Part shown: piece by piece, positions 36,331-47,027 of the stretch
How the letters are laid out: the number at the start of each line of letters is the position of its first letter
Position numbering within the stretch: position 1 is the first letter of the stretch
Origin: Globisporangium splendens
Taxonomy: Eukaryota > Oomycota > Peronosporomycetes > Pythiales > Pythiaceae
Direction: 5' to 3'
NCBI GenBank assembly: GCA_006386115.1
Contig: VFIW01000015.1
Coordinates: 551,001 to 615,000, forward strand
DNA: 64,000 nt
The notes under the pieces: model-generated
Seen by the model: the letters and a program-made list of their open reading frames with translations, nothing else
What the model was told of the DNA's origin: nothing
The model's database searches: none
Position numbers and translations under genes: made by a program

Positions 36331-36454
36331 AGCATCCCACAGAGTTGATTTCATCTCGCACTAATCTTTCGCCTTTTACTAAAGATTACCGTGGAATCGA
36401 CTCAACTGAATGTGGCTTCAACCAATTTCTGGATCCTCCCTTTGGGAGGGAACA
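36331..36454 (+). ncRNA. U5 spliceosomal snRNA gene (complete)
   Basis: The invariant loop I is exact: aatctttCGCCTTTTACTaaagatt (given in parts: cgccttttac at 36370-36379), flanked by the 7-bp stem AAUCUUU/AAAGAUU. A lower stem pairs gagttgatttc (36341-36351) with ggaatcgactc (36392-36402), and a basal stem pairs ccaca with tgtgg. The Sm site AATTTCTGG is at 36424-36432. The 3' hairpin is cctccc-ttt-gggagg at 36435-36449. Together these match the U5 consensus structure over its whole length. U5 aligns the exons in the spliceosome via loop I. The 5' end is estimated to within a few nucleotides. The gene is transcribed divergently from PTAR1. Confidence 0.95.
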
Positions 36455-36477
36455 ATCTTTTCACAGCCTTCATTTTA

Positions 36478-39400
36478 TAATATTCGCTTCTTCAACGGCC
36501 ACGCGCGACCTCCTCTTCCCCTTCCCACCCAAATCGAGCTAATCAGCACGCCGCGTGTGTGAGCTCCCCAAACCCGCCGCCGCAAGACAGCCCCGCGCGG
36601 CATGGCGATCTTCTCGTGGCTGCGGCGACCAGCGGAACCGGAGCCCGAGCCGGGACCGCCGCCGCTGCCGTCAACGATGGACGCCTCCCCCGCCCAGCCG
36701 CTCCTCTCGACGTTCGCGCACAACGCCAAGGAGTTCCAGTGCGCGCTCTGCGACGTCGCCACGCGGGACCATGCGTCCCTGCGGCGCCACAGACAGCGCG
36801 AGCACCGCCTGTGGACCTTCTCCGACGTCTTCTACTGCGACTGCGACTGCGCGCGAGCGTTCACGGCCCGCTTGGCCGCCACCAACCACGCGCGCACCTG
36901 CCCGACTGCGTCCCTCTACCAGCCGACCCTCTCGCAAGCGACATCGACCAACGACGGCGCCGACGGTGCGGCCGACAGTGATGACGACGCAGCGTCAGAT
37001 CTCATGCCCAGCCACGGACGGAGCGAGGGGAGCAACAGTATCGACGACGGACCCCGCAACGAAGCAAGCAGCAGAACCATCGACAACGGACCAAGCGACA
37101 GGAAAAATAGCGAGCGTATCGACGAAGGAGCAATCATCATCAGCGGGATAATCGAGAGTATTGATGAAGGAGAAAGCGAGAACGGAAGAAGCGAGAGCAT
37201 CGACGACAGACACGCCAGGAGCGATAGAGCGAATAGCATCGAGAACGGCGCCAACGCCCACCCCAGCAGTGACAGCAACAAGCGGGGGGAACCGCTAATC
37301 CCCAGCACAGGGATCCGACGAGGGACCCGTAGCAACGCCGCCACCCGCCTGGTCGCGATAGCGCGACAGCGCGCCGCCCTTCCGACGGCGACAGCGCTCG
37401 GGATCCTGGGAGAGACAGACCAATGGATGACGATCGCCGACCCTGCCAGTGAACCATACGAAATCGAGAGAACAGGCGCAAAGAAGCGACGCGTAGGCGA
37501 CAGCGCGCCAACCCCGCGTACGGAACGTCTCATCAATCTGCTCAACGAAGAGAGCACGACGGACCCCAGTGACGACAGCGACGGGAACCAGAACCCATGG
37601 CTCTCCGATATCGAAGACAGCAATACGTGGGCTCCTGACACGGAGATAGCGGCGTCGCCGACGCCCCCGCGGGAGACATTCCTTCAGCGACAAGAACACG
37701 AACGAACACCGACCGATGGTACAGGCTCCCAGCTACCTCCAGCCAGAATCCTCCAGTTTGCGGGATTCCAACGCCGCAACTCCAAGCGGACAGGCAATGC
37801 CGCTGTCATCCTGGACCAAGATGACAAAATCATATGGCAACATAGCGCTACGCATTCCTCCTCCCGCTACACGCGTACCACGGCCGCCTTCTCGGCTCTG
37901 CAGTCGGGTCTCCTCGCCGCGCTGCACCATGGCTGCAACGTGATTGAACTGGAGAGCACCGATGCGCTCATCCTCGAGCAACTCGCAGGATCCGCCGTAG
38001 CCCACAACCACCGCGTGAAGATCCAGCTCCAACTAACGCGTGACATTTTGAACAGGTTTGCTCACTGGAAAATACGCCATATTGACAACAGGACCAATCG
38101 GCACGCGACACGACTAGCGAGGCAGGCAGCGATTGACCGCAAGGTCGACCACGCATGTGCGCAACACGCCACGAACAAATCCGAATGCTACCCAACTATC
38201 GCTCATGACAAGAACAGCGAAAGCGACCCCGCATCTGCCTCAGCTGATGAAGAAATGAAGGAAGGGGAGATACCCTCCGACGCCGACTCCCAGGATGAAC
38301 ACCGAGCTGAAACAACGCGCCGCGACGCAGGTCGAGTATACCCAGCCACGCGCTATGGAACCGCTACCGAGAGCACTCCAACGCGCCTGCCGCGCTTGGT
38401 GCTACGCCAACTCTCCGCGGAAGACCTAGAAGCTGCTGCCGAGGCAGTCGACAAGTTCGCAACCGACCTCGCAATGAAGATAAAAGACGCACAGACGTGG
38501 GAGATCGGGGAAGGATACATCAGTGCCCTCGCCCCGGAGCTCCGTCGAGTACTGGCCCCTTACAGTCGCCAGCAGTCGCCAGAAACGAGGGCCGACCCTC
38601 AACCACATCGTACCGATCACCTACAGACCCGCCTCGAAGAAGCCATCGCCGACATGAAGTCCATCCAGCGCGTGTCTCCCCCGGAGAGGAAAGCCATCGA
38701 GAAGTCTCGCCGTCGTGTCGGCCGCCTGCGCGCTGCGATGAAACGCCGTGCGCTCCGTCGCAAGTTCCGGTACCGTGAAAAAGAGTGCGTACACTCCATT
38801 CTCCGTCCAAGTCCCCAAACCCCCGGATCCCAGTCAGACGATCCAGTTGGCACCTCTGCGACTCGCTGTCCAATCAAGGCGGCTGAGCTAAAAGGATATT
38901 TCGCCGACATCAACAGTGAAGCGATGCCGTTCAACTTCCACGACCCAGCTGGGGAGCCATTCCGGCAGGCGCTGGAAGCGCTCCCGCAGGCAGAGCACCT
39001 AGACATCATCACTGATACCATCAACTACGACGAGGTCTACAATCAGTTGAAACGAGCCTCCGCCTCTGCCAGTCCCGGTCTCGACGGACTACCACACTCA
39101 ATCATGAAGAAGTTCCAAGACCAGCTCATCCCAGTTCTCCAGGAGTGTTTTAATTTTTGCTGGTCGCACCGACGCATCCCTAGCGCCTGGAAGATGGCAG
39201 CAGTGCGCCTCATTCACAAGAAGGGGGACGCACTCAAGCCAGACAACTGGCGCCCCATCTGTCTCCAAGCATGTATCTACAAACTGTACTCTGGGATATT
39301 GGCGTGCAGGTTCTCAGCGTGGATGGATAAAAACAAGAGATTCACTCTCGCCCAGAAAGGTTTCCGCCACTTCAACGGCTGCCACGAGCACAACTTTATC

Positions 39401-41838
39401 AGTTCTAGCCTAATCGACCAAACTCGCCGGCACCAACGAACACTCTACGCTGTCTGGTATGACCTGCGTAATGCCTTTGGCTCCATCCCGCAGCAAATGC
39501 TCTGGGATGTCCTCGAGGCGTTCGGAGTACCAGCGGAATTTATCAACTGCGCAAAGGATATCTACACCGACTCGTCATTCGTGATCCTCGACCCAGCCGA
39601 TGCGACGACGACGGAGCCCATCAAGCAGGAGCGAGGAGTATACCAAGGATGCCCCCTCAGTCCGTATTTGTTCCTGGCCGCGATCTCGCCGCTTCTCCAC
39701 GTGCTCCAAGCGGAATCATCCTCAGGGATCACCCTCGGCGCAGGCGCGACCCTTAACTCGACAGCGTACGCAGACGACATCAAGACGTTCAGCTCCAGCG
39801 CGGCAGGAATCAGGAAAATCCATGCGCTGGTAATGCGCTTCCTCAAATGGACCTCCCTCCGAGCTAACCCCCAAAAATGTGCATTCCTCCCAGTAACCAC
39901 AGGCAAGCGAGCAGAAGCGAGAAAAGACAGCATCAAACTGGAGATCGATGGCACGCCCATCCCGACAATCGACCTCTCTGAGGGATACACATACCTTGGT
40001 GTGAACGACAGCTACGATCCGGCCAGCAAGACACGCAGACTCAACGACGACCTTCGACAACTAAAAATCGACCTCTCGAAGCTATGTAGATCGACGCTCG
40101 CCCCCTCTCAGGTGATCAAAGGTATTAAAACCTACCTTTACCCCCGAATTGAATTCTCTCTCAGGCACCTCCGACCCCCAAGCGCGCAACTCCAAGGCTT
40201 TGATACAGCGGTCAACAAGCAGCTCCGGCATTTGCTACGACTACCCAAGACGGCGACAACGTCACTCTTCTATGCTCCCACCTCTCATGGTGGTCTAGGT
40301 CTGCTACCACTCACAGACACCCATACGGCACTACAGATTGCTCACGGGTGGCAAATGCTTCACTCGAAAGATACCAACATCTGCGCCGTCGCGAAAAGCC
40401 AGATCATGCAAACGATTCGAAAACGTTACCATATCGACGAACAACACTGGAAGGACAAGGAGGACCTCGCGATCCAAGCTTTTTTGAACAGCAACCTCTC
40501 GGACTCGCCTTTTGCCTCCAAGAGGAAGACCTACACTGACATCGCCTCGATCTGGGTGGACATCCAACGCCATCTCCGGAATCTCAAACTCAAGCTAACG
40601 ACCACGGAAGAAAGTGAAGGTACATCGGAACATTTCCAACTACATGTCCCCCACGAGACCAAGCCACTCTCCTACAAGACGATTCTCCGGCACCTCAAGC
40701 TACGCATCAAGCTACAGTATGCCGAGAAGTGGAAGGCGGCAACGGATCAAGGACAAACGGTACGCATTCACGGTGGAAACGGTAGCTCATTTATCACCTC
40801 AGGCAGACACATGTTCGACGATGAATACCGCTTCGCGCTCAAAGGACGGCTTAACCAAGTCAACACCCGAGCTACTCTCAAGCGAATGCACCAGCGGTCC
40901 AACGCGACCTGTCGCCACCCCCCATGCACGTACCCAGAAACTCTCGCTCGTGTACTCGACCACTGTCCGGGGAACTCGGACGGCATCAGGAAGCGCCATG
41001 ACAACGGACTCGAGAAGATCCACCAAGTACTTCTGAAGAACATCGAACGCTCCAAGCGCCAGTGCACTATCCGAATCAACCAAACTGTTCCTGGCTTCAC
41101 AGGTCCAGTGCTGCGACCAGATATCCAGATCTACGACGAAACAAAAAAAACGGCCATCATCTCGGATCTCGCAGTCAGCTTCGAGAAACAATCAAAGGAC
41201 GACAGCAATAGCTCGACGCTGCAATGCGCCAAGGACATCAAGATACTCAAATACGAAGCCATCAGAAAGCACCTCGAGAGTCAAGGCTGGTCAGTGAAAC
41301 TGTCGGCACTAACATACGGATCGCTGGGATCGACGACAAAGGGGAACTTCATCGTGCTCTGGAAAGACTTTCAAATTCGAAAACAAGACGCCATCTACCT
41401 AGACAAGGACCTCTCCACACACAACATCAAAGCAAGCAACAGGATCTGGAAATTCCACCAAACGACCACCAACCGACGCCATGAGGCACCACAACAAACA
41501 AGCACCCGCCAACCCAACTAAAACTACATATTGCACATTGCATATGAGGAAAAAAAAAACAAACAAAAAAAAAAATCGAGAAAAAGAAACAGCAGAACAA
41601 ACCAAAAAACGCCAACAAGCAGCAGCAAAACCAAAGGATCCGTTGACGGCAGCGGGGTACATCCGCACCCGACACGCGCATCCCCTCCACGGTCTCGCGA
41701 CCAAATGGGCACCATCCTCGTTGGAAACCGCTCACCAAACCCAGCATGCCACGATATACAGCCTCACACGCCTACTGCCTATGAACCGCAACGCCGAAGA
41801 GATAGAGAGCTATATTGCTGGTAATATACCCCCCCTTT
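36478..41838 (+). mobile_element. LINE copy 1 (RLE-type non-LTR retrotransposon) ending exactly in a U5 gene
   Basis: The left limit is where copies 1 and 2 begin to align (ATAA before cgcttctt, about 36478 and 42004). The right limit is the point where both switch to U5 sequence (tatacccccccttt, then accgtgg). It has a 5' UTR of about 120 nt, one 1639-aa ORF, and a 3' UTR of about 315 nt with an A-rich tract near 41549-41576 and a small terminal hairpin (tatatt-gctggt-aatata). The upstream neighbour is the 3' flank of the intact U5 gene. The downstream neighbour is the 3' half of another U5 gene. No LTRs and no poly-A end are present. Confidence 0.88.
36602..41521 (+). CDS. LINE ORF: C2H2 finger, RNase H-like domain, reverse transcriptase, CCHC, restriction-like endonuclease
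   Basis: 1639 aa, uninterrupted. Order: C2H2 zinc finger at about 40-62 (FQCALCDVATRDHASLRRH) plus a Cys-rich second finger; an acidic/Ser-rich linker; an RNase H-like fold at about 384-514; reverse transcriptase at about 800-1100 with WRPICLQACIYKLYSGI, WYDLRNAFGSIP, GVYQGCPLSPYLF and the catalytic YADD at 1056-1059; a thumb; a C-terminal zinc knuckle at about 1437 (CRHPPCTYPETLARVLDHC); then a PD-(D/E)XK-like endonuclease starting RPDIQIYDE...AIISDLAVSFE at about 1505. This is the R2/NeSL/Utopia type of LINE, which commonly targets one RNA gene. The knuckle has Arg where copy 2 has the expected His, so this copy may be impaired. Confidence 0.9.
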   Translation: MAIFSWLRRPAEPEPEPGPPPLPSTMDASPAQPLLSTFAHNAKEFQCALCDVATRDHASLRRHRQREHRLWTFSDVFYCDCDCARAFTARLAATNHARTCPTASLYQPTLSQATSTNDGADGAADSDDDAASDLMPSHGRSEGSNSIDDGPRNEASSRTIDNGPSDRKNSERIDEGAIIISGIIESIDEGESENGRSESIDDRHARSDRANSIENGANAHPSSDSNKRGEPLIPSTGIRRGTRSNAATRLVAIARQRAALPTATALGILGETDQWMTIADPASEPYEIERTGAKKRRVGDSAPTPRTERLINLLNEESTTDPSDDSDGNQNPWLSDIEDSNTWAPDTEIAASPTPPRETFLQRQEHERTPTDGTGSQLPPARILQFAGFQRRNSKRTGNAAVILDQDDKIIWQHSATHSSSRYTRTTAAFSALQSGLLAALHHGCNVIELESTDALILEQLAGSAVAHNHRVKIQLQLTRDILNRFAHWKIRHIDNRTNRHATRLARQAAIDRKVDHACAQHATNKSECYPTIAHDKNSESDPASASADEEMKEGEIPSDADSQDEHRAETTRRDAGRVYPATRYGTATESTPTRLPRLVLRQLSAEDLEAAAEAVDKFATDLAMKIKDAQTWEIGEGYISALAPELRRVLAPYSRQQSPETRADPQPHRTDHLQTRLEEAIADMKSIQRVSPPERKAIEKSRRRVGRLRAAMKRRALRRKFRYREKECVHSILRPSPQTPGSQSDDPVGTSATRCPIKAAELKGYFADINSEAMPFNFHDPAGEPFRQALEALPQAEHLDIITDTINYDEVYNQLKRASASASPGLDGLPHSIMKKFQDQLIPVLQECFNFCWSHRRIPSAWKMAAVRLIHKKGDALKPDNWRPICLQACIYKLYSGILACRFSAWMDKNKRFTLAQKGFRHFNGCHEHNFISSSLIDQTRRHQRTLYAVWYDLRNAFGSIPQQMLWDVLEAFGVPAEFINCAKDIYTDSSFVILDPADATTTEPIKQERGVYQGCPLSPYLFLAAISPLLHVLQAESSSGITLGAGATLNSTAYADDIKTFSSSAAGIRKIHALVMRFLKWTSLRANPQKCAFLPVTTGKRAEARKDSIKLEIDGTPIPTIDLSEGYTYLGVNDSYDPASKTRRLNDDLRQLKIDLSKLCRSTLAPSQVIKGIKTYLYPRIEFSLRHLRPPSAQLQGFDTAVNKQLRHLLRLPKTATTSLFYAPTSHGGLGLLPLTDTHTALQIAHGWQMLHSKDTNICAVAKSQIMQTIRKRYHIDEQHWKDKEDLAIQAFLNSNLSDSPFASKRKTYTDIASIWVDIQRHLRNLKLKLTTTEESEGTSEHFQLHVPHETKPLSYKTILRHLKLRIKLQYAEKWKAATDQGQTVRIHGGNGSSFITSGRHMFDDEYRFALKGRLNQVNTRATLKRMHQRSNATCRHPPCTYPETLARVLDHCPGNSDGIRKRHDNGLEKIHQVLLKNIERSKRQCTIRINQTVPGFTGPVLRPDIQIYDETKKTAIISDLAVSFEKQSKDDSNSSTLQCAKDIKILKYEAIRKHLESQGWSVKLSALTYGSLGSTTKGNFIVLWKDFQIRKQDAIYLDKDLSTHNIKASNRIWKFHQTTTNRRHEAPQQTSTRQPN

Positions 41839-41904
41839 ACCGTGGAGTTGACTCAACTGAATGCGGCTTCAACCAATTTCTGGATCCTCCCTTTGGGAGG
41901 GAAC
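41837..41904 (+). ncRNA. 3' half of a U5 snRNA gene, truncated by LINE copy 1
   Basis: Begins at ttaccgtggag, that is U5 just after the loop-I stem, and runs through the Sm site (AATTTCTGG) and the 3' hairpin (cctccc-ttt-gggagg). The 5' half, including loop I, is absent; LINE copy 1 takes its place. It differs from the intact U5 at a few bases (gtggagttgac for gtggaatcgac; gcgg for gtgg), so it derives from another U5 variant. It is not expected to be a functional snRNA. Confidence 0.9.
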
Positions 41905-41998
41905 AATCTTTTCACAGCCTCCGTTTAATGATCTGACTACACAACTTCTTTTCACTCGAGAGATTCCCGTAGGATCTCGAATGCCAGATTGCACACTC
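41905..41998. repeat. U5 3' flank, identical to 54534-54627
   Basis: The 162 bases from 41837 to 41998 (U5 half plus flank, ending gattgcacactc) reappear without a visible difference at 54466-54627. After that the two diverge: here into LINE copy 2 (aggatataag), there into ggattatttt. Confidence 0.9.
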
Positions 41999-42129
41999 AG
42001 GATATAAGATCTGCTTCTTTTACGGCCACGCGCGAACTTCTCTTCACCTTCGTACCCCCAAATCGAGCTAACCAGCACACCGCGTGTGTGACCCCCCAAA
42101 CCCGCCGACGCAAGACAGCCCCGCGCGGC

Positions 42130-45100
42130 ATGGCGATCTTCTCGTGGCTGCGGCGGCCAGCGGAGCCGGAGCCCGAACCGGGACCGCCGCCGGCAACGAT
42201 GGACGCCTCCCCCGCCCAGCCACTCCTCTCGACGTTCGCGCACAACGCCAAGGAGTTCCAGTGCGCGCTCTGCGACGTCGCCACGCGGGACCATGCGTCC
42301 CTGCGGCGCCACAGACAGCGCGAGCACCGCCTGTGGACCTTCTCCGACGTCTTCTACTGCGACTGCGACTGCGACTGCGCGCGCGCGTTCACGGCCCGCC
42401 TGGCCGCCACCAACCACGCGCGCACCTGTCCGACTGCGTCCCTCTACCAGCCAATCATCTCGCAAGCGACGTCGGCCAACGGCGCCGACGGTACGGCCGA
42501 CAGTGATGACGACGCAGCGACAGATCTCATGCCCAGCCACGGACGGAGCGAGAGGAGCAACAGTATCGACGACGGACCCCACAACGAAGCAAGCAGCAGC
42601 AGAACCATCGACAACGGACCAAGTGACAGGGAAAGAGAAAAAAGGAAAAGTAGCGAGCGTATCGACGAGGGAGCAATCAACATCAGCGGGATAATTGAGT
42701 GTATGGATGAAGGAGAAAGCGAGAACGGAAGAAGCGAGAGCATCGACGACGACACAGTCAACAGCACAGAAAGCAGCGGGAACTACAACGACCAACTCGA
42801 CGACAGACACGCCAGGAGCGCTAGAGTGAATAGCATCGAGAACGGCGCCAACGCCCACCCCAGCAGTGACAGCAACAAGTGGGGGGGACCGCTAACCCCC
42901 AGCACAGGGATCCGACGAGGGACCCGCAGCAACGCCGCCACCCGCCTGGTCGCGACGGCGCGACGTCGTGCCGCCCTCCCGACGGCGACAGCGCTCGGGA
43001 TCCTGGGAGAGACAGACCAATGGATGACGATTGCCGACCCTGCTAGTGAACCATACGAAATCGAGATAACAGGTGCGAAAAAGCGACGCGTAGGCGACAG
43101 CGCGCCAACCCCGCGTACCGAACGTCTCATCAATCTGCTCAACGAAGAGAGCACGACGGACCCCAGTGACGACAGCGACGGGGGCCAGAACCCATGGTTC
43201 TCCGGTATCGAAGACAGCAATACGTGGGCTCCTGACACGGAGATAGCGGCGTCACCGACGCCCCCGCGGGAGACATCCCCTCAGCGACAAGAACACGAAC
43301 GAACGCCGACCGATGGTACAGGTCCTCAGCTACCTCCTGCCAGAACCCTCCAGTTTGCGGGATTCCAACGCCGCAACTCCAAGCGGACAGGCAATGCCGC
43401 TGTCATCCTGGACCAAGATGACAAAATCATATGGCAACATAGCGCTACGCATTCCTCCGTCCGCTACACGCGTACCACGGCCGCCTTCTCGGCTCTGCAA
43501 TCGGGTCTCCTCGCCGCGCTGCACCATGGCTGCAACGTGGTCGAACTGGAGAGCACTGATGCGCTCATCCTAGAGCAACTCGCAGGATCCGCCATAGCCC
43601 ACAACCACCGCGTGAAGATCCAGCTCCAACTAACGCGTGACGTTTTGAACAGGTTTGCTCACTGGAAAATACGCCACATTGACAACAGGACCAATCGACA
43701 CGCGACACGACTAGCGAGGCAGGCAGCGATTGACCGCAAGGTCGACCACGCATGTGCGCAACACACCACGAACAAATCCGAATGCTACCCAACTATTGCT
43801 CATGGCAAGAACAGCGAAAGCGAAAGCGACCCCGCATCTGCCTCAGCTGACGAAGAAATGAAGGAAGGAGAGATACCCTCCGACGCCGACTCCCAGGACG
43901 AACACCGAGCTGAAACGACGCGCCGCGACGCACGTCGGGTATACCCAGCCACGCGCTATGGAATCACTACCGAGAGCACTCCAACACGTCTGCCGCGCTT
44001 GGTGCTACGCCAACTCTCCGCGGAAGACCTAGAAGCTGCTACCGAGGCAGTCGACAAGTTCGCGACCGACCTCGCAATGAAGATAAAAGACGCACAGACG
44101 TGGGAGATCGGGGAAGGATACATCAGTGCCCTCGCCCCGGAGCTCCGTCGAGTACTGACCCCCTACAGCCGCCAGCAGTCGTCAGAGACGAGGGCCGACC
44201 CTCAACCACATCGTACCGATCACCTGCAGACCCGCCTCGACGAAGCTATCGCCGACATGAAGTCCATCCAGCGCGTGTCTCCCCCGGAGAGGAAAGCCAT
44301 CGAGAAGTCTCGCCGTCGTGTCGGCCGCCTGCGCGCCGCGATGAAGCGCCGCGCGCTCCGTCGCAAGTTCCGGTACCGTGAAAAAGAGTGCGTACACTCC
44401 ATCCTCCGACCAAGCCCTCAAACCCCCGGATTCCAGTCAGATGATCCAGTTGACACCTCGGCGGCTCGCTGTCCAATCAAGGCGGCTGAGCTAAAGGGAT
44501 ATTTCGCCGAAATCAATAGTGAAGCGATGCCGTTCAACTTCCACAGCCCAGCTGGAGAGCCGTTCCGGCAGGCGCTGGAAGCGCTCCCGCAGGCAGAGCA
44601 CCTAGACATCATCACTGATGCCATCAACTACGACGAGGTCTACAATCAGTTGAAACGAGCCTCCGCCTCTGCCAGCCCCGGTCTCGACGGACTACCACAC
44701 TCAATCATGAAAAAGTTCCAAGACCAGCTCATCCCAGTTCTCCAGGAATGTTTTAATTTCTGCTGGTCGCACCGACGCATCCCTAGCGCCTGGAAGATGG
44801 CGGCAGTGCGCCTCATTCACAAGAAGGGTGACGCACTCAAGCCAGACAACTGGCGTCCCATCTGTCTCCAAGCATGCATCTACAAACTGTACTCTGGGAT
44901 ATTGGCGTGCAGGTTCTCAGCGTGGATGGATAAAAACAAGAGATTCACTCCCGCCCAGAAAGGTTTCCGCCACTTCAACGGCTGCCACGAGCACAACTTT
45001 ATCAGTTCCAGCCTAATCGACCAAACTCGCCGACACCAACGAACGCTCTACGCTGTCTGGTATGACCTGCGTAATGCCTTTGGCTCCATCCCGCAGCAAA

Positions 45101-47027
45101 TGCTCTGGGATGTCCTCGAGGCGTTCGGAGTACCAGCGGAATTTATCGACTGCGCAAAGGATATCTACACCGATTCGTCATTCGTGATCCTCGACCCAGC
45201 CGATGCTACGACGACGGAGCCCATCAAGCAGGAACGAGGAGTGTACCAAGGATGCCCCCTCAGTCCGTATTTGTTCCTGGCCGCGATCTCACCGCTTCTC
45301 CACGTGCTCCAAGCGGAATCATCCTCAGGGATCACCCTCGGCGCAGGCGTGACCCTTAACTCGACAGCGTACGCAGACGATATCAAGACGTTCAGCTCCA
45401 GCGCGGCAGGAATCAGGAAAACCCATGCGCTAGTAATGCGCTTCCTCAAATGGACCTCCCTCCGAGCTAACCCTCAAAAATGTGCATTCCTCCCAGTAAC
45501 TACAGGCAAGCGAGCGGAAGCGAGAAAGGACAGCATCAAACTGGAGATCGATGGCACGCCCATCCCGACAATCGACCTCTCGGAGGGATACACATACCTT
45601 GGTGTGAACGACAGCTACGATCCAGCCAGCAAGACACGCAGACTCAACGACGACCTCCGGCAACTAAAAATCGACCTCTCGAAGCTATGTAGATCGACGC
45701 TCGCCCCCTCTCAGGTGATCAAAGGTATTAAAACCTACCTCTACCCCCGAATTGAATTCTCTCTCAGGCACCTCCGACCCCCAAGCGCGCAACTCCAAGG
45801 ATTTGATACAGCGGTCAACAAGCAGCTCCGGCATTTGCTACGGCTACCCAAGACGGCGACAACGTCACTCTTCTATGCCCCCACCTCTCATGGTGGTCTA
45901 GGTCTGCTACCACTCACAGACACCCATACGGCACTACAGATTGCCCACGGGTGGCAAATGCTTCACTCGAAAGATGCCAACATCTGCGCCGTTGCGAAAA
46001 GCCAGATCATGCAAACGATCCGAAAGCGTTACCATATCGATGAACAACACTGGAAGGACAAGGAGGACCTCGCGATCCAAGCCTTCTTGAACAGCAACCT
46101 CTCGGATTCACCTTTCGCCTCCAAGAGGAAGACCTACACGGACATCTCTTCGATCTGGGTGGACATCCAACGCCATCTCCGGAATCTCAAGCTCAAGCTA
46201 ACGACCACGGAAGAAAATGAAGGTACATCGGAACATTTCCAACTCCATGTCCCCCACGAGACCAAGCCACTCTCCTACAAGACGATTCTCCGGCACCTCA
46301 AGCTACACATCAAGCTACAGTATGCTGAGAAGTGGAAGGCGGCAACGGATCAAGGACAAACGGTACGCATTCATGGTGGAAACGGTAGCTCATTTATCAC
46401 CTCAGGCAGACACATGCTCGACGATGAATATCGCTTCGCGCTCAAAGGACGGCTTAACTAAATTAACACCCGAGCTACTCTCAAGCGAATGCGCCAGCGG
46501 TCCAACGCGACCTGTCGCCACCCCCCATGCACGAACCCGGAAACTCTCGCCCATGTACTCAACCACTGCCCGGGGAACTCGGACAGTATCAGGAAGCGCC
46601 ATGACGACGGACTCGAGAAGATCCACCAAGTACTCCTGAAGAACATCGAACGTTCCAAGCGCCAGTGCACTATCCGAATCAACCAATCTGTTCCTGGCTT
46701 CACAGGTCCAGCGCTGCGACCAGATATCCAGATCTACGACGAAACCGAAAAAACGGCCATCATCTCGGATCTCGCAGTCAGCTTCGAGAAACAGTCAAAG
46801 GACGACAGCAATAGCTCGACGCTGCAATGCGCCAAGGACATCAAGATACTCAAGTACGAAGCCATCAGAAAGCACCTCGAGAGCCAAGGCTGGTCAGTGA
46901 AACTGTCGGCACTAACATACGGCTCGCTGGGATCGACGACAAAGGGGAACTTCATCGTGCTCTGGAAAGACTTTCAAATTCGAAAACGAGACGCCATCTA
47001 CCTAGACAAGGACCTCTCCACGCACCA
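42130..47027 (+). pseudogene. LINE copy 2 ORF, broken by a nonsense codon and by the Ty3 insertion
   Basis: The ORF from ATG 42130 matches copy 1 domain by domain (finger, RNase H-like, RT with YADD, start of the C-terminus). A C-to-T change turns a Gln codon into TAA at 46459-46461, cutting the protein before the zinc knuckle and endonuclease. The remaining frame (46462 to 47027) is open and keeps the full CCHC knuckle (CRHPPCTNPETLAHVLNHC) and RPDIQIYDE. It then runs into the Ty3 LTR. Distal codons resume at 54071 but carry a 2-nt loss near 54160 compared with copy 1. Confidence 0.9.
47023..47027. repeat. Left target-site duplication of the Ty3 element
   Basis: CACCA here versus CACAA at 54071-54075. 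Copy 1 has CACAA at the matching place, so the left copy has one substitution. Confidence 0.7.

Noticed and set aside
36478..36500. Resemblance of attcgcttcttcaacggcc at the LINE start to the U2 snRNA 5' end
   Set aside because: Too short and imperfect; the same segment in copy 2 diverges, and no other U2 sequence is present.
36980..37230. Asp/Ser/Ile-rich repeated pattern in the LINE linker as a tandem repeat or CRISPR-like array
   Set aside because: It is low-complexity coding sequence (SIDDGP, TIDNGPS, RIDEGA) with no regular unit or spacers.
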